From: Mogibacterium sp.
Lineage (GTDB): Bacteria > Bacillota > Clostridia > Peptostreptococcales > Anaerovoracaceae
Reading direction: 5' to 3'
NCBI GenBank assembly: GCA_017512365.1
Contig: JAFWGQ010000066.1
Location: 1-64,000 of the forward strand
Length of the DNA stretch: 64,000 nucleotides
The notes under the pieces were generated by a model, which had not been told where the DNA came from, searched no databases, and was given only the letters and a program-made list of their open reading frames with translations. Shown here one piece after another: positions 9,500 to 18,792 of the stretch; position 1 is the stretch's first letter, and the number at the start of each line of letters is the position of its first letter. The position numbers and the translations under genes are program-made.

Positions 9500-10771
9500 T
9501 CAGTCGTCTATCTTCATTATGTCGGCTCCCAGAGCCTTGAACTTGCCTACAAAATCCTCGTAGCCTCTTTCGATGTGGTATATCTCGCTTATCTCCGTCG
9601 TTCCCGTTGCCACGAGTCCCGCGAGCACCATGGCGGCGCCGGCCCTGAGGTCGGTCGCTCTTACCTTGGCTCCGTGCAGCTTCCTGCCGCCCGGCACGAT
9701 GGCCTCTCTGTTTTCGGTCTGTATGTCCGCCCCCATGCGGTTCAGCTCGACCACGTGCATGAAGCGGTTCTCGAAGACGGTCTCCCTTACCACGCTCTTT
9801 CCCTTCACGGTCGTCAGAAAGGCCATGAACGGCGACTGTATGTCGGTCGGGAAGCCCGGGAAAGGCAGCGTCTTGATGTCCGTCGCGACGAGCTCCTTGC
9901 CCCTTGCATCCACATATATGCCCTCAGGGTAGATGTCTATGTCGACGTTGCACTCCTTGAGCTTTGCGATGATCGGCCTCACATGGCCCGGCAGGGCGTT
10001 CTTTATGAGGACCTCTCCCCTCGTGATGGCCGCGGCCAGCATGAACGTGCCGGTCTCTATCCTGTCCGGTATGGCCTGATGGATGCATCCCGAGAGGCTC
10101 CCGACGCCTTCTATCCTTATCATGTCGGTGCCCGCACTCTTGATCCTCGCTCCCATCTTGTTGAGCAGGTTCGCGAGATCGATTATCTCAGGCTCCTTGG
10201 CCGCGTTCTCTATTATGGTCGTGCCCTTTGCAAGGGTCGCCGCCATCAGTATGTTCTCGGTCGCTCCGACGCTCGGGAAATCCAGGTAGATCACATCTCC
10301 CTGAAGTCCGTCCGGTCCGGTCTCGACCGTCACTGTCTCGTTTTCGATATCTTCCTCGACCTTCGCGCCAAGAGCCCTGAAGCCCTTGAGGTGCAGGTCG
10401 ATAGGTCTTTTGCCTATGGTGCATCCGCCCGGCATGGGCATGATGATCTTTCCGTGCCTTGCCAGCATCGGTCCCATGGTAAAAAGAGACGCCCTCATCT
10501 CGGTGACGAGGTCTCTGTCGCCCTCGCAGGAGATGATCTTCGGGGTCCGGGCCCTGATGATGCCCTGCTCGCTGTCATCGATCTCGGCTCCGTATTTTCT
10601 GAGAATCTTCTTCATTACGCTGACATCTGCGAGATCGGGGACGTCCTCGATCTCGCAGATGTCTTCAGTCATAAGTGTCGCGGCAAGAAGCGGCAGAACA
10701 GAGTTTTTCGCACCGCTTATATCCACCTCTCCGTGGAGAGGGCCGCTGTTGTTAACAAGGATCCTAGCCAT
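9500..10771 (-). CDS. murA: UDP-N-acetylglucosamine 1-carboxyvinyltransferase
   Basis: 423 residues, full length. The [10 protein letters not shown] motif is at residues 22-31. The catalytic cysteine is retained in [12 protein letters not shown] (C117, the fosfomycin-sensitive position). It transfers enolpyruvate from PEP to UDP-GlcNAc, the first committed peptidoglycan step. It ends 20 bp before fbp begins. Clostridia often carry two MurA paralogues; this copy alone does not show which one it is. Confidence 0.96.
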   Translation of the reverse strand: MARILVNNSGPLHGEVDISGAKNSVLPLLAATLMTEDICEIEDVPDLADVSVMKKILRKYGAEIDDSEQGIIRARTPKIISCEGDRDLVTEMRASLFTMGPMLARHGKIIMPMPGGCTIGKRPIDLHLKGFRALGAKVEEDIENETVTVETGPDGLQGDVIYLDFPSVGATENILMAATLAKGTTIIENAAKEPEIIDLANLLNKMGARIKSAGTDMIRIEGVGSLSGCIHQAIPDRIETGTFMLAAAITRGEVLIKNALPGHVRPIIAKLKECNVDIDIYPEGIYVDARGKELVATDIKTLPFPGFPTDIQSPFMAFLTTVKGKSVVRETVFENRFMHVVELNRMGADIQTENREAIVPGGRKLHGAKVRATDLRAGAAMVLAGLVATGTTEISEIYHIERGYEDFVGKFKALGADIMKIDD

Positions 10772-10818
10772 TCACGGCCTCCTTAAGCTGTAGATTTTTT
10801 AATAAGGCTTTACGGGGC

Positions 10819-12018
10819 TTATTCCAGTTCCCATGCCGCCTCGGCGACCGCATCGGCGACCGCTTCAGCAGCCTCTTCGGCTGCCCGTCTTTCGGCGATC
10901 TTTGTGTGGATCATCTTCAGGAATCTTCCCGCGCCGGTGAGCGCCTTTTTGGCTGCCTTCAGCTCGACCCTGATCACAGCAGAGCCGACTGCCGCTCCGG
11001 TCTTCGCGAGCTTCCATTTGATCTTCGCCTTTTTGATGTCCGCCTCGATAGGCTGCACTGCGCCTTCTAGCCTCTTCCCGGCCTTTTTGCCGCACTTCCC
11101 GCACATCCGGAATGCTTTTTTTGGCTTCTTTTCGGCTTTCCTGCCGCACTTCCAGAATGCCTTTTTGAGCTTCTTCGCCTCTTTCTTTGCGGCTTTTCTT
11201 TCGAGCCTTGCCGCCATGACGGCTGCAGCCTTCTCGGCCTTCGCGGCTTTTTTTATGGCCTGCATCTCGGCCTTAGCGGCTCTTACAGCCAGCGTTCTTT
11301 CAGCTCTGGCAGCTATCGCGGCCGCTTTCTTTTCGGCTTTCGCAGCTCTCGCCGCGATCACTTTTTCGGCCTTTGCCGCCTTTGCGGCAGCCTTCTTCTC
11401 CGTCCTTGAGATCTTAGCGCTCAGCGCTGCAGCCGCTGCCGCTGCCTTGAGCGCCGCCTTCTCTTCGATCCTCGCGGCCTTCTCGGCTATCTTTGCTTCC
11501 TTCCTTGCCTCGGCTGCTGCGACGATCGCGGCCTTTCTGGCGTTCTCGGCTTCCTTCTTCTGGAGCTTTTTCTTCTGGGCCTCGGCCCTCTCGAACGCTT
11601 CTCTCTCGAGCTTCGACTGCCTGTTGATCTTCTTTATGGTCTGCCTGGAGAGCTGTATCTCTCTTTCGGCGATCCTGCGCTCTCTTCTCGCTGCGAAGAG
11701 CCCGCTGCCGCCCGTTATCCATCTGAACAGCCCCTTCAGGAGGCTGAGCAGAGTCAGCCCTATTCCCACGCATGCGATCACCTTGACCACAGGGGATGTA
11801 TCGCGAATGACCGCTTTTGCGGCTTCAAGCACTTTGTTTTCTATTTCTTCGAGCTTGGACTTCGTTTCTGTGACAGCCTCGTTGCCTGTCTCGACAAGAG
11901 TCTTGGACTTCTTGAGCAGTTCGATCGCAGGTCCGGCCATCAGGCCCAGCACCACGATGAAAGCGATCAGAACGCCGACAAGACAGAAAGCTATGACCTG
12001 ATTGATTGTGATTACCAT
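10819..12018 (-). CDS. Membrane-anchored Ala/Lys-rich coiled-coil protein
   Basis: 399 residues. An N-terminal transmembrane helix (about residues 5-28) and a second hydrophobic stretch (about 78-95) are followed by about 200 residues of Ala/Lys/Arg/Glu-rich repeats with recurring EKKAAA/KAAKAE units (about residues 130-300). The C-terminus is mixed, ending EAAWELE. RBS AAGGAGAAGAG precedes the ATG. It follows a smaller membrane protein by 19 bp, so the two are likely co-transcribed. The repeats predict a long highly basic helix, perhaps binding nucleic acid or cell wall; this is inference. No enzyme motif is visible. Confidence 0.7.
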   Translation of the reverse strand: MVITINQVIAFCLVGVLIAFIVVLGLMAGPAIELLKKSKTLVETGNEAVTETKSKLEEIENKVLEAAKAVIRDTSPVVKVIACVGIGLTLLSLLKGLFRWITGGSGLFAARRERRIAEREIQLSRQTIKKINRQSKLEREAFERAEAQKKKLQKKEAENARKAAIVAAAEARKEAKIAEKAARIEEKAALKAAAAAAALSAKISRTEKKAAAKAAKAEKVIAARAAKAEKKAAAIAARAERTLAVRAAKAEMQAIKKAAKAEKAAAVMAARLERKAAKKEAKKLKKAFWKCGRKAEKKPKKAFRMCGKCGKKAGKRLEGAVQPIEADIKKAKIKWKLAKTGAAVGSAVIRVELKAAKKALTGAGRFLKMIHTKIAERRAAEEAAEAVADAVAEAAWELE

Positions 12019-12036
12019 ATCTCTTCTCCTTATCCG

Positions 12037-12312
12037 CTATCTGATCACCTTTCCTACGATCTTCTGCCCCGCGCTCACGCCGAGCTGTGCTGCGTTTCCG
12101 ACCTTTGCGGCGCCCTCCTTGACCGTCGCGGACAGATTGTCCGCCTTTGCCTTTGCACCGGCAGCTGCTTCCAGGCCGCCGTCGAGTATCGTGTTGGTCT
12201 TCTTGATCGTGTCCGTCACATTGGATACGAGGACGATCAGAAATACCACCAGTACGATCAGAGCGATCAGAAGCACTCCGATCAGCACGCCTTTAATACT
12301 TACTGTGATCAT
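12037..12312 (-). CDS. Small membrane protein, DUF948/YtxH-like
   Basis: 91 residues from an ATG preceded by GAAGGAGAAAAAAGCC; an upstream in-frame ATG (12363) lacks a ribosome-binding site. One strong N-terminal transmembrane segment (MITVSIKGVLIGVLLIALIV...) is followed by a polar helix rich in Ala, Lys and Gly. The architecture matches the DUF948/YtxH type of general-stress membrane proteins, but similarity is compositional, so the name is tentative. It is the upstream partner of the Ala/Lys-rich protein. Confidence 0.65.
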   Translation of the reverse strand: MITVSIKGVLIGVLLIALIVLVVFLIVLVSNVTDTIKKTNTILDGGLEAAAGAKAKADNLSATVKEGAAKVGNAAQLGVSAGQKIVGKVIR

Positions 12313-12419
12313 GGCTTTTTTCTCCTTCTTGTGCTCTCCCGGCTCCGCCGTCCGGGAGCCCATTTTTACTGACTATCATTATAATAGAAAAAGCCCTCTG
12401 TATTCAAGGACAGAGGAGC

Positions 12420-13166
12420 CTATCTTTCGTAGATTCTGAGTATTCCCGGGGTATATCCGCCGCCTTCCTCATGCACTGCGATCTCAGGCAGCATCCTCAG
12501 TTCGGGGCCCGCTCCCTTTACGCCGCGGATCAGCACGATGTTGGCGCTTTTTCCCGCGGAAGGCACCACAGGCTGCATTTCCTTGGGCTCGATCCCGGCG
12601 GCCCTCATCCCGCAGATGATGTCCGCGAGCCTGTCCGGCCTGTGCACCAGATAAAAGCTGCCGCCATCCCTGAGGAGCGACGCGGCCGTCTTCGCGAAGT
12701 CGCCGAAGTCAGCCGTGGTCTCATGCCTGGCCGTGTATCTCGCGTCCGGCTGCGATGCGCCGGGCTCGTCCGGCGTCCTCCTGAAGTACGGAGGATTGGA
12801 CACCACGGCGTCGAAGCCGGCTGCAAGGGACGGATCCCTCTGCGCCATGTCCTTTACATCGCTGCAGATGAAATCTATGTCTTCTTCGAGTCCGTTCATC
12901 GCGCAGGCCCTCCGCGCTCTTTCGACCGCGTCAGGCTGCACATCGACTCCCGTTACCCTTGCGCCTCCGAGCTTATGCCGGAGTATGAAGGCCACCACGC
13001 CCGAGCCGGTTCCGAGGTCCGCTATGCGCGAGCCCTTCGCGACGCCTCCGGCTCCCGTCTCTCCCGAGGCGAAGGCGGCGAGCAGGACCGCGTCCACGCC
13101 GTAGCCTGCCTTTTCCGTCTGTATGACCCTGATGCCCGAAAAGCCCGTGTCGTCCGTCCGTTCCAT
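12420..13166 (-). CDS. TrmN6/YfiC-type SAM-dependent methyltransferase
   Basis: 248 residues. Class I SAM-binding motif DLGTGSGVVAFIL near residue 50, and the adenine-N6 catalytic motif NPPYF near residue 128. This is the architecture of tRNA1(Val) A37 N6-methyltransferase-like proteins, commonly downstream of yaaT/holB in Firmicutes. Its start abuts the stop of yaaT, so it is part of the tmk-holB-yaaT operon. The exact substrate is inferred from family, not shown here. Confidence 0.85.
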   Translation of the reverse strand: MERTDDTGFSGIRVIQTEKAGYGVDAVLLAAFASGETGAGGVAKGSRIADLGTGSGVVAFILRHKLGGARVTGVDVQPDAVERARRACAMNGLEEDIDFICSDVKDMAQRDPSLAAGFDAVVSNPPYFRRTPDEPGASQPDARYTARHETTADFGDFAKTAASLLRDGGSFYLVHRPDRLADIICGMRAAGIEPKEMQPVVPSAGKSANIVLIRGVKGAGPELRMLPEIAVHEEGGGYTPGILRIYER

Positions 13167-14116
13167 CAGAATTCGTTCATGAGCTCCTGCAGCTCGCGGA
13201 TCTCCTCGGCGTCTGCAGCCTCCATCATTTTGCTGATATCCTCTTCCGCGGATGCATCGGCTTCATGATGCTTTTTAGCGTTCTTTCCGATGCGCTTTAT
13301 CTCGTCCTTCGTGTAAGCGTGTATCTCCTGGGCGAAGATCTCCTCGCCGGTCTCGGGATCCTTTTCGATCGCGCGCGTATTGATCTTTCCGTTGAAGTAA
13401 TCGACCTTGACTACCTTTGCAAGGCCCTCCGGCGTCTCGACGCGCTCGTTGTCCTTAGGCATGCCCTTTCTGAGTTCCCTGTACGTCTTGTCCTCGAAGT
13501 TGAGGCAGCACATCAGCCTGCCGCAGGTGCCGGATATCTTGGCCGGGTTGAGCGAGAGGTTCTGCTGCTTTGCCATCTTGATCGATACCGGGTGGAAGTC
13601 GCTGAGCCACTTGCTGCAGCACAGAGGTCTGCCGCAGATGCCGATGCCTCCGAGCATCCTCGCCTCGTCTCTGACGCCTATCTGGCGCAGCTCGATCCTG
13701 TTCCTGAAATGTCCCGCGAGGTCCTTCGCGAGCTCTCTGAAGTCCACTCTGCCGTCCGCCGAGAAATAGAAGACTATCTTGGAGCTGTCGATCATGAACT
13801 CCACGTCGATGAGCTTCATGTCGAGTCCGTGCTTCGCGATCTTCTCGGCACAGACCTTCATGGCGTCGTCTCTCTTTTCGAGGTTCTCGTGATATCTCCT
13901 GAGATCCTTGTCCGACGCCCTTCTTTCTATAGGCTTGAGTTCGGCTACGAGCTCGCCTTCGTCTATCTCCCTGTTAGCTATGAGTATGTGTCCGAGCTCC
14001 ATGCCCCTTGCGGTCTCGACTATGACCATGTCGCCGAGCTCGTATTTCTCTCCCTTCGGATCGAAATAATATGTCTTGCCGGACTTCATGAATCCGACGC
14101 CAACTATCTCTACCAT
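13166..14116 (-). CDS. yaaT: YaaT/RicT, PSP1-domain protein
   Basis: 316 residues. The cysteine-rich core (GICGRPLCCSKW near residue 150 and SGTCGRLMCCLNFE near 185) is diagnostic for the PSP1 C-terminal domain of YaaT (RicT). In B. subtilis it acts with RicA and RicF in RNA maturation, biofilm and sporulation, and binds an Fe-S cluster. The C-terminal tail is acidic/charged. It follows holB by 15 bp, with an AGGAGG ribosome-binding site 11 bp before the ATG. Confidence 0.92.
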   Translation of the reverse strand: MVEIVGVGFMKSGKTYYFDPKGEKYELGDMVIVETARGMELGHILIANREIDEGELVAELKPIERRASDKDLRRYHENLEKRDDAMKVCAEKIAKHGLDMKLIDVEFMIDSSKIVFYFSADGRVDFRELAKDLAGHFRNRIELRQIGVRDEARMLGGIGICGRPLCCSKWLSDFHPVSIKMAKQQNLSLNPAKISGTCGRLMCCLNFEDKTYRELRKGMPKDNERVETPEGLAKVVKVDYFNGKINTRAIEKDPETGEEIFAQEIHAYTKDEIKRIGKNAKKHHEADASAEEDISKMMEAADAEEIRELQELMNEF

Positions 14117-14131
14117 CTGAGTCGTTTCCTC

Positions 14132-14854
14132 CTATCGTGCCAGCTCAAGATAAAGCCTCCTGAGCGCCTTGTTTTTGTCCATGTCCCTTTCTATGTCCAT
14201 GCGTGTTCTTTCGGCCGCTTCGATGCGCTCCGCCATCAGCGCGGGCTCTTCCCCTGCCATCATGCGTTCCCTCAGACCGTCCTCGAGCATGTCTATGAGC
14301 GCCAGGGCGTCCTGCCTGCTTTTGACGCTCTTTTCGGCCGCTTCCCTGAATTCGCAGAAGGCGCTTTCGCCGTCCGTCATGAGAGACGCCGCCCTGCCGA
14401 GGCCTTCGGTGTCGCGCTGCTCTTCTCCGGCCACGTCCATGTAGTCTGAAAGCCTCAGGGCGCTGCACCTCGACCTCACGGTGCTCAGAAGCGAGTCCCT
14501 GTTCGACGCGCCGAGGATGATAATGACTCCCGCGCGCGGCTCTTCGAGCGTCTTCAGCAGCTTGTTCTGAACGATCTCCGTCAGGCTGTCCGCATCGTCG
14601 ATCAGTCCGATGAGATAATCGCCGTATGCGCCCATCTCCAGCCTCTCGCAGAAGGCCTCCGCATCAACGGTCCTGTATCCGTTCTTTCCGCTCATCTCCA
14701 TGCGCACGATGTCAAGGCCGTGCACGCCGAGTCCGGAAAGCAGCTGCCGGATGAGCTCCTCCCTGGCCTCCTTCGGGCTGCCTTCGAGTATGTATGCGTG
14801 AGCGCTGCTTTGTCCGCCTTTTATATTCGCGATGAGTTCCGCCGTGTCTTTCAT
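14132..14854 (-). CDS. holB: DNA polymerase III delta-prime subunit
   Basis: 240 residues starting at the ATG that overlaps the tmk stop (ATGA); the frame is open 11 codons further up, but the coupled start fits better. Recognisable delta-prime AAA+ features: AYILEGSP in place of a canonical P-loop, [10 protein letters not shown] near residue 100 and the RSRC motif at about 131, i.e. sensor and arginine finger elements of the clamp loader. Likely a subunit of the beta-clamp loader. Operon order is tmk-holB-yaaT-methyltransferase. Confidence 0.9.
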   Translation of the reverse strand: MKDTAELIANIKGGQSSAHAYILEGSPKEAREELIRQLLSGLGVHGLDIVRMEMSGKNGYRTVDAEAFCERLEMGAYGDYLIGLIDDADSLTEIVQNKLLKTLEEPRAGVIIILGASNRDSLLSTVRSRCSALRLSDYMDVAGEEQRDTEGLGRAASLMTDGESAFCEFREAAEKSVKSRQDALALIDMLEDGLRERMMAGEEPALMAERIEAAERTRMDIERDMDKNKALRRLYLELAR

Positions 14855-15480
14855 AGGCCGCGGCTCCTGCAGAGCTCCTCGAGACACGCATAGATATCGT
14901 CCCTCATCTCATCGATCGTCTTTGAGGCGTCGATGCGCTTTATCCTGCCGGGATCCTTCTCCGTCAGCTCCCTGTATCCGTCGCGCACCCTGCAGTGGAA
15001 GTCCATCTCTTCCGTCTCGAGCCTGTCGAGCTCGCCCTCATTGCCGGCTCTTTCCCTGCCGACATAAGGATCGATGTCCAGCCAGAAAGTGATGTCGGGC
15101 TCGAGGCCTCCGGTCGCCCTTCTGTTGACCTCGGCGACCTGCTCTCCGAGCTGCCTCCCGTATCCCTGGTAGGCGATCGACGAATCGGTGAACCTGTCGC
15201 AGATGACTACCTTGCCCTCTTCAAGAGCGGGCAGGATGCGCTCCCTGACATGCTGGGCGCGCGATGCGGCGTACACCAGCATCTCAGTGATATCGTCCAT
15301 CTCGGCATTGTTTTTGTCGAGAAGTATGTCTCTGAGCTTTTCGCCGATAGGCGTGCCGCCCGGCTCTCTAGTATGCATGACAACAAGGCCCTTTTCGTCA
15401 AAGAACCTTTCGATATTCCTTATCTGTGTCGACTTGCCGGCGCCGTCACCGCCCTCGAGAGTTATGAAAAGGCCTTTCAT
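14851..15480 (-). CDS. tmk: Thymidylate kinase
   Basis: 209 residues, standard length. P-loop GGDGAGKST at residues 10-18, the DR motif [13 protein letters not shown] near 92-104, and the [14 protein letters not shown] motif near 37-50. It phosphorylates dTMP to dTDP. Its ATG overlaps the stop of a small membrane protein gene upstream and its stop overlaps the holB start, so three genes are translationally coupled. Confidence 0.96.
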   Translation of the reverse strand: MKGLFITLEGGDGAGKSTQIRNIERFFDEKGLVVMHTREPGGTPIGEKLRDILLDKNNAEMDDITEMLVYAASRAQHVRERILPALEEGKVVICDRFTDSSIAYQGYGRQLGEQVAEVNRRATGGLEPDITFWLDIDPYVGRERAGNEGELDRLETEEMDFHCRVRDGYRELTEKDPGRIKRIDASKTIDEMRDDIYACLEELCRSRGL

Positions 15481-15620
15481 TTCTGTCTGCCGCGCATCCT
15501 TTCCTTATCCACGCGGTTCCTCTCTCTGATGTACGAGAGCACCTGTCCGTACATGACCCAGGCGATCGCTATGACCGGCGCCGATATGAGTATTATTAGC
15601 AATATCTTAAATACGACCAT
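15477..15620 (-). CDS. 47-residue membrane protein upstream of tmk
   Basis: Frame beginning [20 protein letters not shown], with one transmembrane segment then a basic tail ending RMRGRQK. The stop overlaps the tmk start (ATGA). A longer reading (82 residues from 15725) runs through the hairpin at 15691-15716 and a likely promoter, so the short form is preferred. A TACAAT -10 lies only 9 bp upstream, which would leave almost no leader. Function unknown. Confidence 0.55.
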   Translation of the reverse strand: MVVFKILLIILISAPVIAIAWVMYGQVLSYIRERNRVDKERMRGRQK

Positions 15621-15628
15621 ACATAGTG

Positions 15629-15657
15629 ATTGTACCACATGCGCACCTATATATAAA
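15629..15657 (-). promoter_or_regulatory. Predicted promoter for the tmk operon
   Basis: On the minus strand TTTATA (15652-15657), a 17-bp spacer and TACAAT (15629-15634). Transcription would begin within a few bases of the ATG at 15620, so the first message would be leaderless or nearly so, unless translation starts elsewhere. Confidence 0.45.
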
Positions 15658-15690
15658 GGAGCTAAACAAAGGACCCGCCGCACACGAAGT

Positions 15691-15716
15691 AAAGGACCCG
15701 CCGAAGCGGATCCTTT
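15691..15716 (-). terminator. Hairpin downstream of the feo operon
   Basis: AAAGGACCCGC (15691-15701) pairs with GCGGATCCTTT (15706-15716) with one mismatch around a CGAA loop. It lies between the Cys-rich feo gene and the tmk operon. The following T-run is short, and part of the left arm is repeated at 15668-15680. Likely a terminator, not certain. Confidence 0.5.
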
Positions 15717-15774
15717 CGTCATCATTCAGCCGCAGTCTGCACCCGGCCTGCAGCCGGCGCTTTCCTGCGCCCTG

Positions 15775-15936
15775 TCATTTGCAGCAGTCTTTCACATGCT
15801 GCCTCTTCTGACAGCTGTCTGCGTACGGGCAGCCTATGCAGGCCGACCCTTTCTTCTTCTCCTTGTAAATATATCTTCCGGCGAAGAAGAGCATCGCTGC
15901 GATCACGATGACAGCGATCAGTGTAGCTGCATTCAT
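15775..15936 (-). CDS. FeoB-associated Cys-rich membrane protein
   Basis: 53 residues from the ATG preceded by AGAAAGGAGGCGAAGCAG; a start 8 codons upstream is possible but has no ribosome-binding site. One transmembrane helix (NAATLIAVIVIAAMLFFAG) is followed by a short basic loop and CIGCPYADSC plus a terminal DCC. This is the small Cys-rich protein that often follows feoB and may act like FeoC or bind iron/Fe-S. It is the third gene of the feo operon. Confidence 0.85.
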   Translation of the reverse strand: MNAATLIAVIVIAAMLFFAGRYIYKEKKKGSACIGCPYADSCQKRQHVKDCCK

Positions 15937-16066
15937 CTGCTTCGCCTCCTTTCTCCGCATCCGGCACGTCGCGCAGTTCTGTATCTGTCTTTACAGCCGT
16001 GCTGCCGTCCGGTCTGCAGCTTCATCTTTGCTGCAGACGCGAATCAAATACAGTATAAACCTTTTT

Positions 16067-18082
16067 CTACGCAGCCGCACCCTCGTGCGATGCTTTTTTG
16101 TGCAGTTCGTACTGCTCGTCGAAGTGAGCTCTCACCTTCCTGCTGATGAGTATTATGGCGATGACGAAGCACGCTTCTGCGATCAGGCCCGGCACGAAGC
16201 CTCTTGCGAGGTGACCCTCTGTGAAGAGAGTGCCGAACTGGTTGATCAGGAACGCTACCGTGTAGCCTGTGGCGAGCTGGAGCCCTATCGCGCCCCAGAG
16301 CCAGCCTCTGCTCTTCATCTCTGAATTCATCGCGCCGATGGCTGCGAAGCACGGCGGCGTGTAGAGGTTGAAGAAGAGGTATGCGAGAGCGGTCACAGAT
16401 GTGAGGCCCATCGTCACAGCGACAGTATTTGCTCCGCCAGTCATCGCAAGCTCTTCCGTGTCGATGAATGCCGTGAGTCCGAACACTACGGCCAGTGTGC
16501 CTACGACATTCTCCTTGGCGATGAAGCCCGTGATGGCCGCTGCCGCGAGCTGCCAGACGCCGAAGCCCAGAGGGATCAGCAGGACGGCGAACGGCGATGC
16601 GATCGAGGCGAGTATGGAAGTGCTCTCAGCGCCCTCCTCGACCACGTTGAAGTGCCAGTCGAAGGTCTGCATCACCTGCACGACCGTGTTGCAGATCAGG
16701 ATGATCGTGGCCGCTTTTATGATGTACGCCCTGGCTCTTTCCATCATGGACCTGAACGCGAACTTCAGGCTCGGGGCCTTCCACTTAGGAAGCTCCATGA
16801 TGAAGAACGATTTTCTGTATTTGTAGCCCGTGATGTACTTGATCAGCAGAGCGCCCAGGAAGATGAGCGCGAGCCCGAAGAAGTACGACAGCGTGCTGAC
16901 CCATCCGGCTCCGTTGAAGAAGGCTCCGGCAAAGAGAGCGATCACAGGGATCTTTGCTCCGCAAGGGATGAACGTAGCGAGCATCGAGGTGGTTCTTCTC
17001 TCCCTTTCATCCCTTATGGTGCGGCAGGCCATGATGGCCGGGATGCCGCAGCCCGTTCCGATGACTACCGGAATGACCGACTTGCCCGAAAGGCCCACCC
17101 TCTTGAAGATCGGGTCCATGACAGCGCTCACGCGCGCCATGTAGCCGCAGTCCTCGAGCAGGGCTATGAGGAAGTACATCACCATTACGAGCGGCAGGAA
17201 CCCTACTACGGCTCCGACGCCGCCGACGATGCCGTCCGCCAGTATGGCCGATACGATGGCCGGGCTGTTCTCAAGCTGAGCCGCTACCCAGCCCTGGAAG
17301 GTTTCTATCCAGCCCACGAGCCAGTCCGCGACCAGAGGTCCGAGCCATGTCTGGGATACCCAGAACACTCCCCACATCACCACGGCGAACACGAGTATGC
17401 CCATCACAGGATTTGTCAGCACCGCGTCAAGTTTATCCGTAGATGTGGTCTCCGAAGACATCGTCTTCCTGGTCTCGACATCCTTTACGATGCCGTTGAC
17501 GAATTCGTAGCGCCTGCGGTCCTCTCTGTCGACCTCAGTCTTGTTGTGCAGGTCGATGTCCGCCTGCAGATAAGGCGCCTCCTGCGTTGTGCCTGCAAGA
17601 GAGATCGCTTTTTCGATCATCTCCTTCAGGCCCTTGTTCTCGATCGAGACAGTCTCGAACACCGGGCAGCAGAGCTTTTCGGAGAGCTTCTTCGCGTCGA
17701 TCTTCGTGCCTTCTTTCTCGTTGATATCCGTCTTGTTGAGCGCCACCACCACAGGGATGCCCAGCTCGAGCAGCTGCGTCGTAAAGAAGAGCGACCTGCT
17801 CAGGTTCGTGGCGTCCACGATGTTTACTATTGCATCCGGATTAGCGGTCCTTACATACTCGCTCGTTATGCCCTCTTCAGGTGTGAACGGCGACATGGAA
17901 TACGCGCCCGGGAGATCGACCGCGATGACCTCTCCGCTTCCGGCATATTCAGCCTTCAATTTGTATTCCTTGCTTCCCACAGTAACACCGCCCCAGTTAC
18001 CGACCTTTTCGTTTCTTCCGGTGAGGGCGTTGTACATGGTCGTTTTGCCGCTGTTCGGGTTACCGGCAAATGCGATCCTCAT
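16067..18082 (-). CDS. feoB: Ferrous iron transport protein B
   Basis: 671 residues. The N-terminal G domain has GNPNSGKTT at residues 6-14, the DLPGAYSMSP switch near 58 and NKTD near 115. The C-terminal half is a multispanning Fe2+ channel with duplicated Gate regions, including the conserved cysteine segments GTGCGIPA and FIPCGAKIP. It imports Fe(II) across the inner membrane and lies directly behind feoA. Confidence 0.96.
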   Translation of the reverse strand: MRIAFAGNPNSGKTTMYNALTGRNEKVGNWGGVTVGSKEYKLKAEYAGSGEVIAVDLPGAYSMSPFTPEEGITSEYVRTANPDAIVNIVDATNLSRSLFFTTQLLELGIPVVVALNKTDINEKEGTKIDAKKLSEKLCCPVFETVSIENKGLKEMIEKAISLAGTTQEAPYLQADIDLHNKTEVDREDRRRYEFVNGIVKDVETRKTMSSETTSTDKLDAVLTNPVMGILVFAVVMWGVFWVSQTWLGPLVADWLVGWIETFQGWVAAQLENSPAIVSAILADGIVGGVGAVVGFLPLVMVMYFLIALLEDCGYMARVSAVMDPIFKRVGLSGKSVIPVVIGTGCGIPAIMACRTIRDERERRTTSMLATFIPCGAKIPVIALFAGAFFNGAGWVSTLSYFFGLALIFLGALLIKYITGYKYRKSFFIMELPKWKAPSLKFAFRSMMERARAYIIKAATIILICNTVVQVMQTFDWHFNVVEEGAESTSILASIASPFAVLLIPLGFGVWQLAAAAITGFIAKENVVGTLAVVFGLTAFIDTEELAMTGGANTVAVTMGLTSVTALAYLFFNLYTPPCFAAIGAMNSEMKSRGWLWGAIGLQLATGYTVAFLINQFGTLFTEGHLARGFVPGLIAEACFVIAIILISRKVRAHFDEQYELHKKASHEGAAA

Positions 18083-18096
18083 AATTCTGTTCCTCC

Positions 18097-18321
18097 TTAG
18101 ACAATGATGGCCTCGGAAAGCAGATTGTCCAGGTTGTATCTGCCGTCCTTTATGGCGACGATACAGCTCTTTTTCTTTTTCGAGATCAGGGTGATAGGTT
18201 CTCCCTCATAGCATCCGAGACGGAAGAGGAACGAATTCATCTCTTCATCGTCGGTGTTGATCTCCCTGATCGTGTACGTCTTGCCCGGTTCTGCCTTTAT
18301 AAGTGCCATTTTTTCCTCCAT
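18097..18321 (-). CDS. feoA: FeoA-like SH3 protein
   Basis: 74 residues, or 70 if the ATG at codon 5 (MALIKAEPGK) is used. It has the FeoA SH3-like pattern with RLGCYEGEPITLISKK and a terminal NLDNLLSEAIIV. FeoA is a small cytosolic partner of FeoB. It is the first gene after the iron-type promoter at 18366-18394. Confidence 0.9.
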   Translation of the reverse strand: MEEKMALIKAEPGKTYTIREINTDDEEMNSFLFRLGCYEGEPITLISKKKKSCIVAIKDGRYNLDNLLSEAIIV

Positions 18322-18342
18322 GATTTTAACCTCTGCGCTTTG

Positions 18343-18362
18343 GTTAGTTAACTTTAACTAAC
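18343..18362 (-). promoter_or_regulatory. Perfect 9-bp dyad operator at the feoA start site
   Basis: GTTAGTTAA-CT-TTAACTAAC is an exact inverted repeat, positioned 3 bp downstream of the -10 hexamer and therefore over the transcription start. Shape and position fit an iron-dependent DtxR/MntR/IdeR-type repressor site (the DtxR consensus also begins TTAG and ends CTAA). The regulator is inferred; none is in this window. Confidence 0.75.
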
Positions 18363-18365
18363 AAT

Positions 18366-18394
18366 GTTATACAACTCTAACTCCTGTAAGTCAA
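18366..18394 (-). promoter_or_regulatory. feo operon promoter
   Basis: On the minus strand TTGACT (18389-18394), a 17-bp spacer and TATAAC (18366-18371). This is a strong housekeeping-type promoter directed at feoA. Confidence 0.75.
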
Positions 18395-18493
18395 GTGGGT
18401 TTTTCACGCAGCCGTATCGCCGGGATCTGAACTCAGACCGCATATCCGCCCCTTTTGTATGGACCGTCCTGCCCTGCACGACTCGCGCCGGCA

Positions 18494-18648
18494 GCAGAGT
18501 GCCTGAAGTGCCCTTATGCGCTTTTGCCATGCGGATCTTATTATGCGGACCGGCCCGTGAGGCCCGCACCGGTGGCAGAGTGCCTGAAGTGCCCTTATGC
18601 GCTTTTGCCATGCGGATCTTATTATGCGGACCGGCCCGTGAGGCCCGC
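18494..18648. repeat. Two-copy 81-bp tandem repeat
   Basis: Bases 18494-18567 recur almost exactly at 18575-18648, giving an 81-bp period with about 74 bp near-identical. 81 is a multiple of three, so all frames stay open through it, but no frame has a plausible start or protein-like composition. Upstream of the feo promoter in a gene-free stretch. Confidence 0.85.
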
Positions 18649-18792
18649 GCTGCGACGGCGGCCGCTGCTCATGCCACCTAAAGCAGCAATAGGGCGAGCG
18701 CCGAACGGCTGCCGGTCCCCGCAAGCGCACAGGAGCGCGCGCGGTGTAATGCCAGCTTGTAGCGCAGAGGATCCCACCGTATTTCCGGGATC

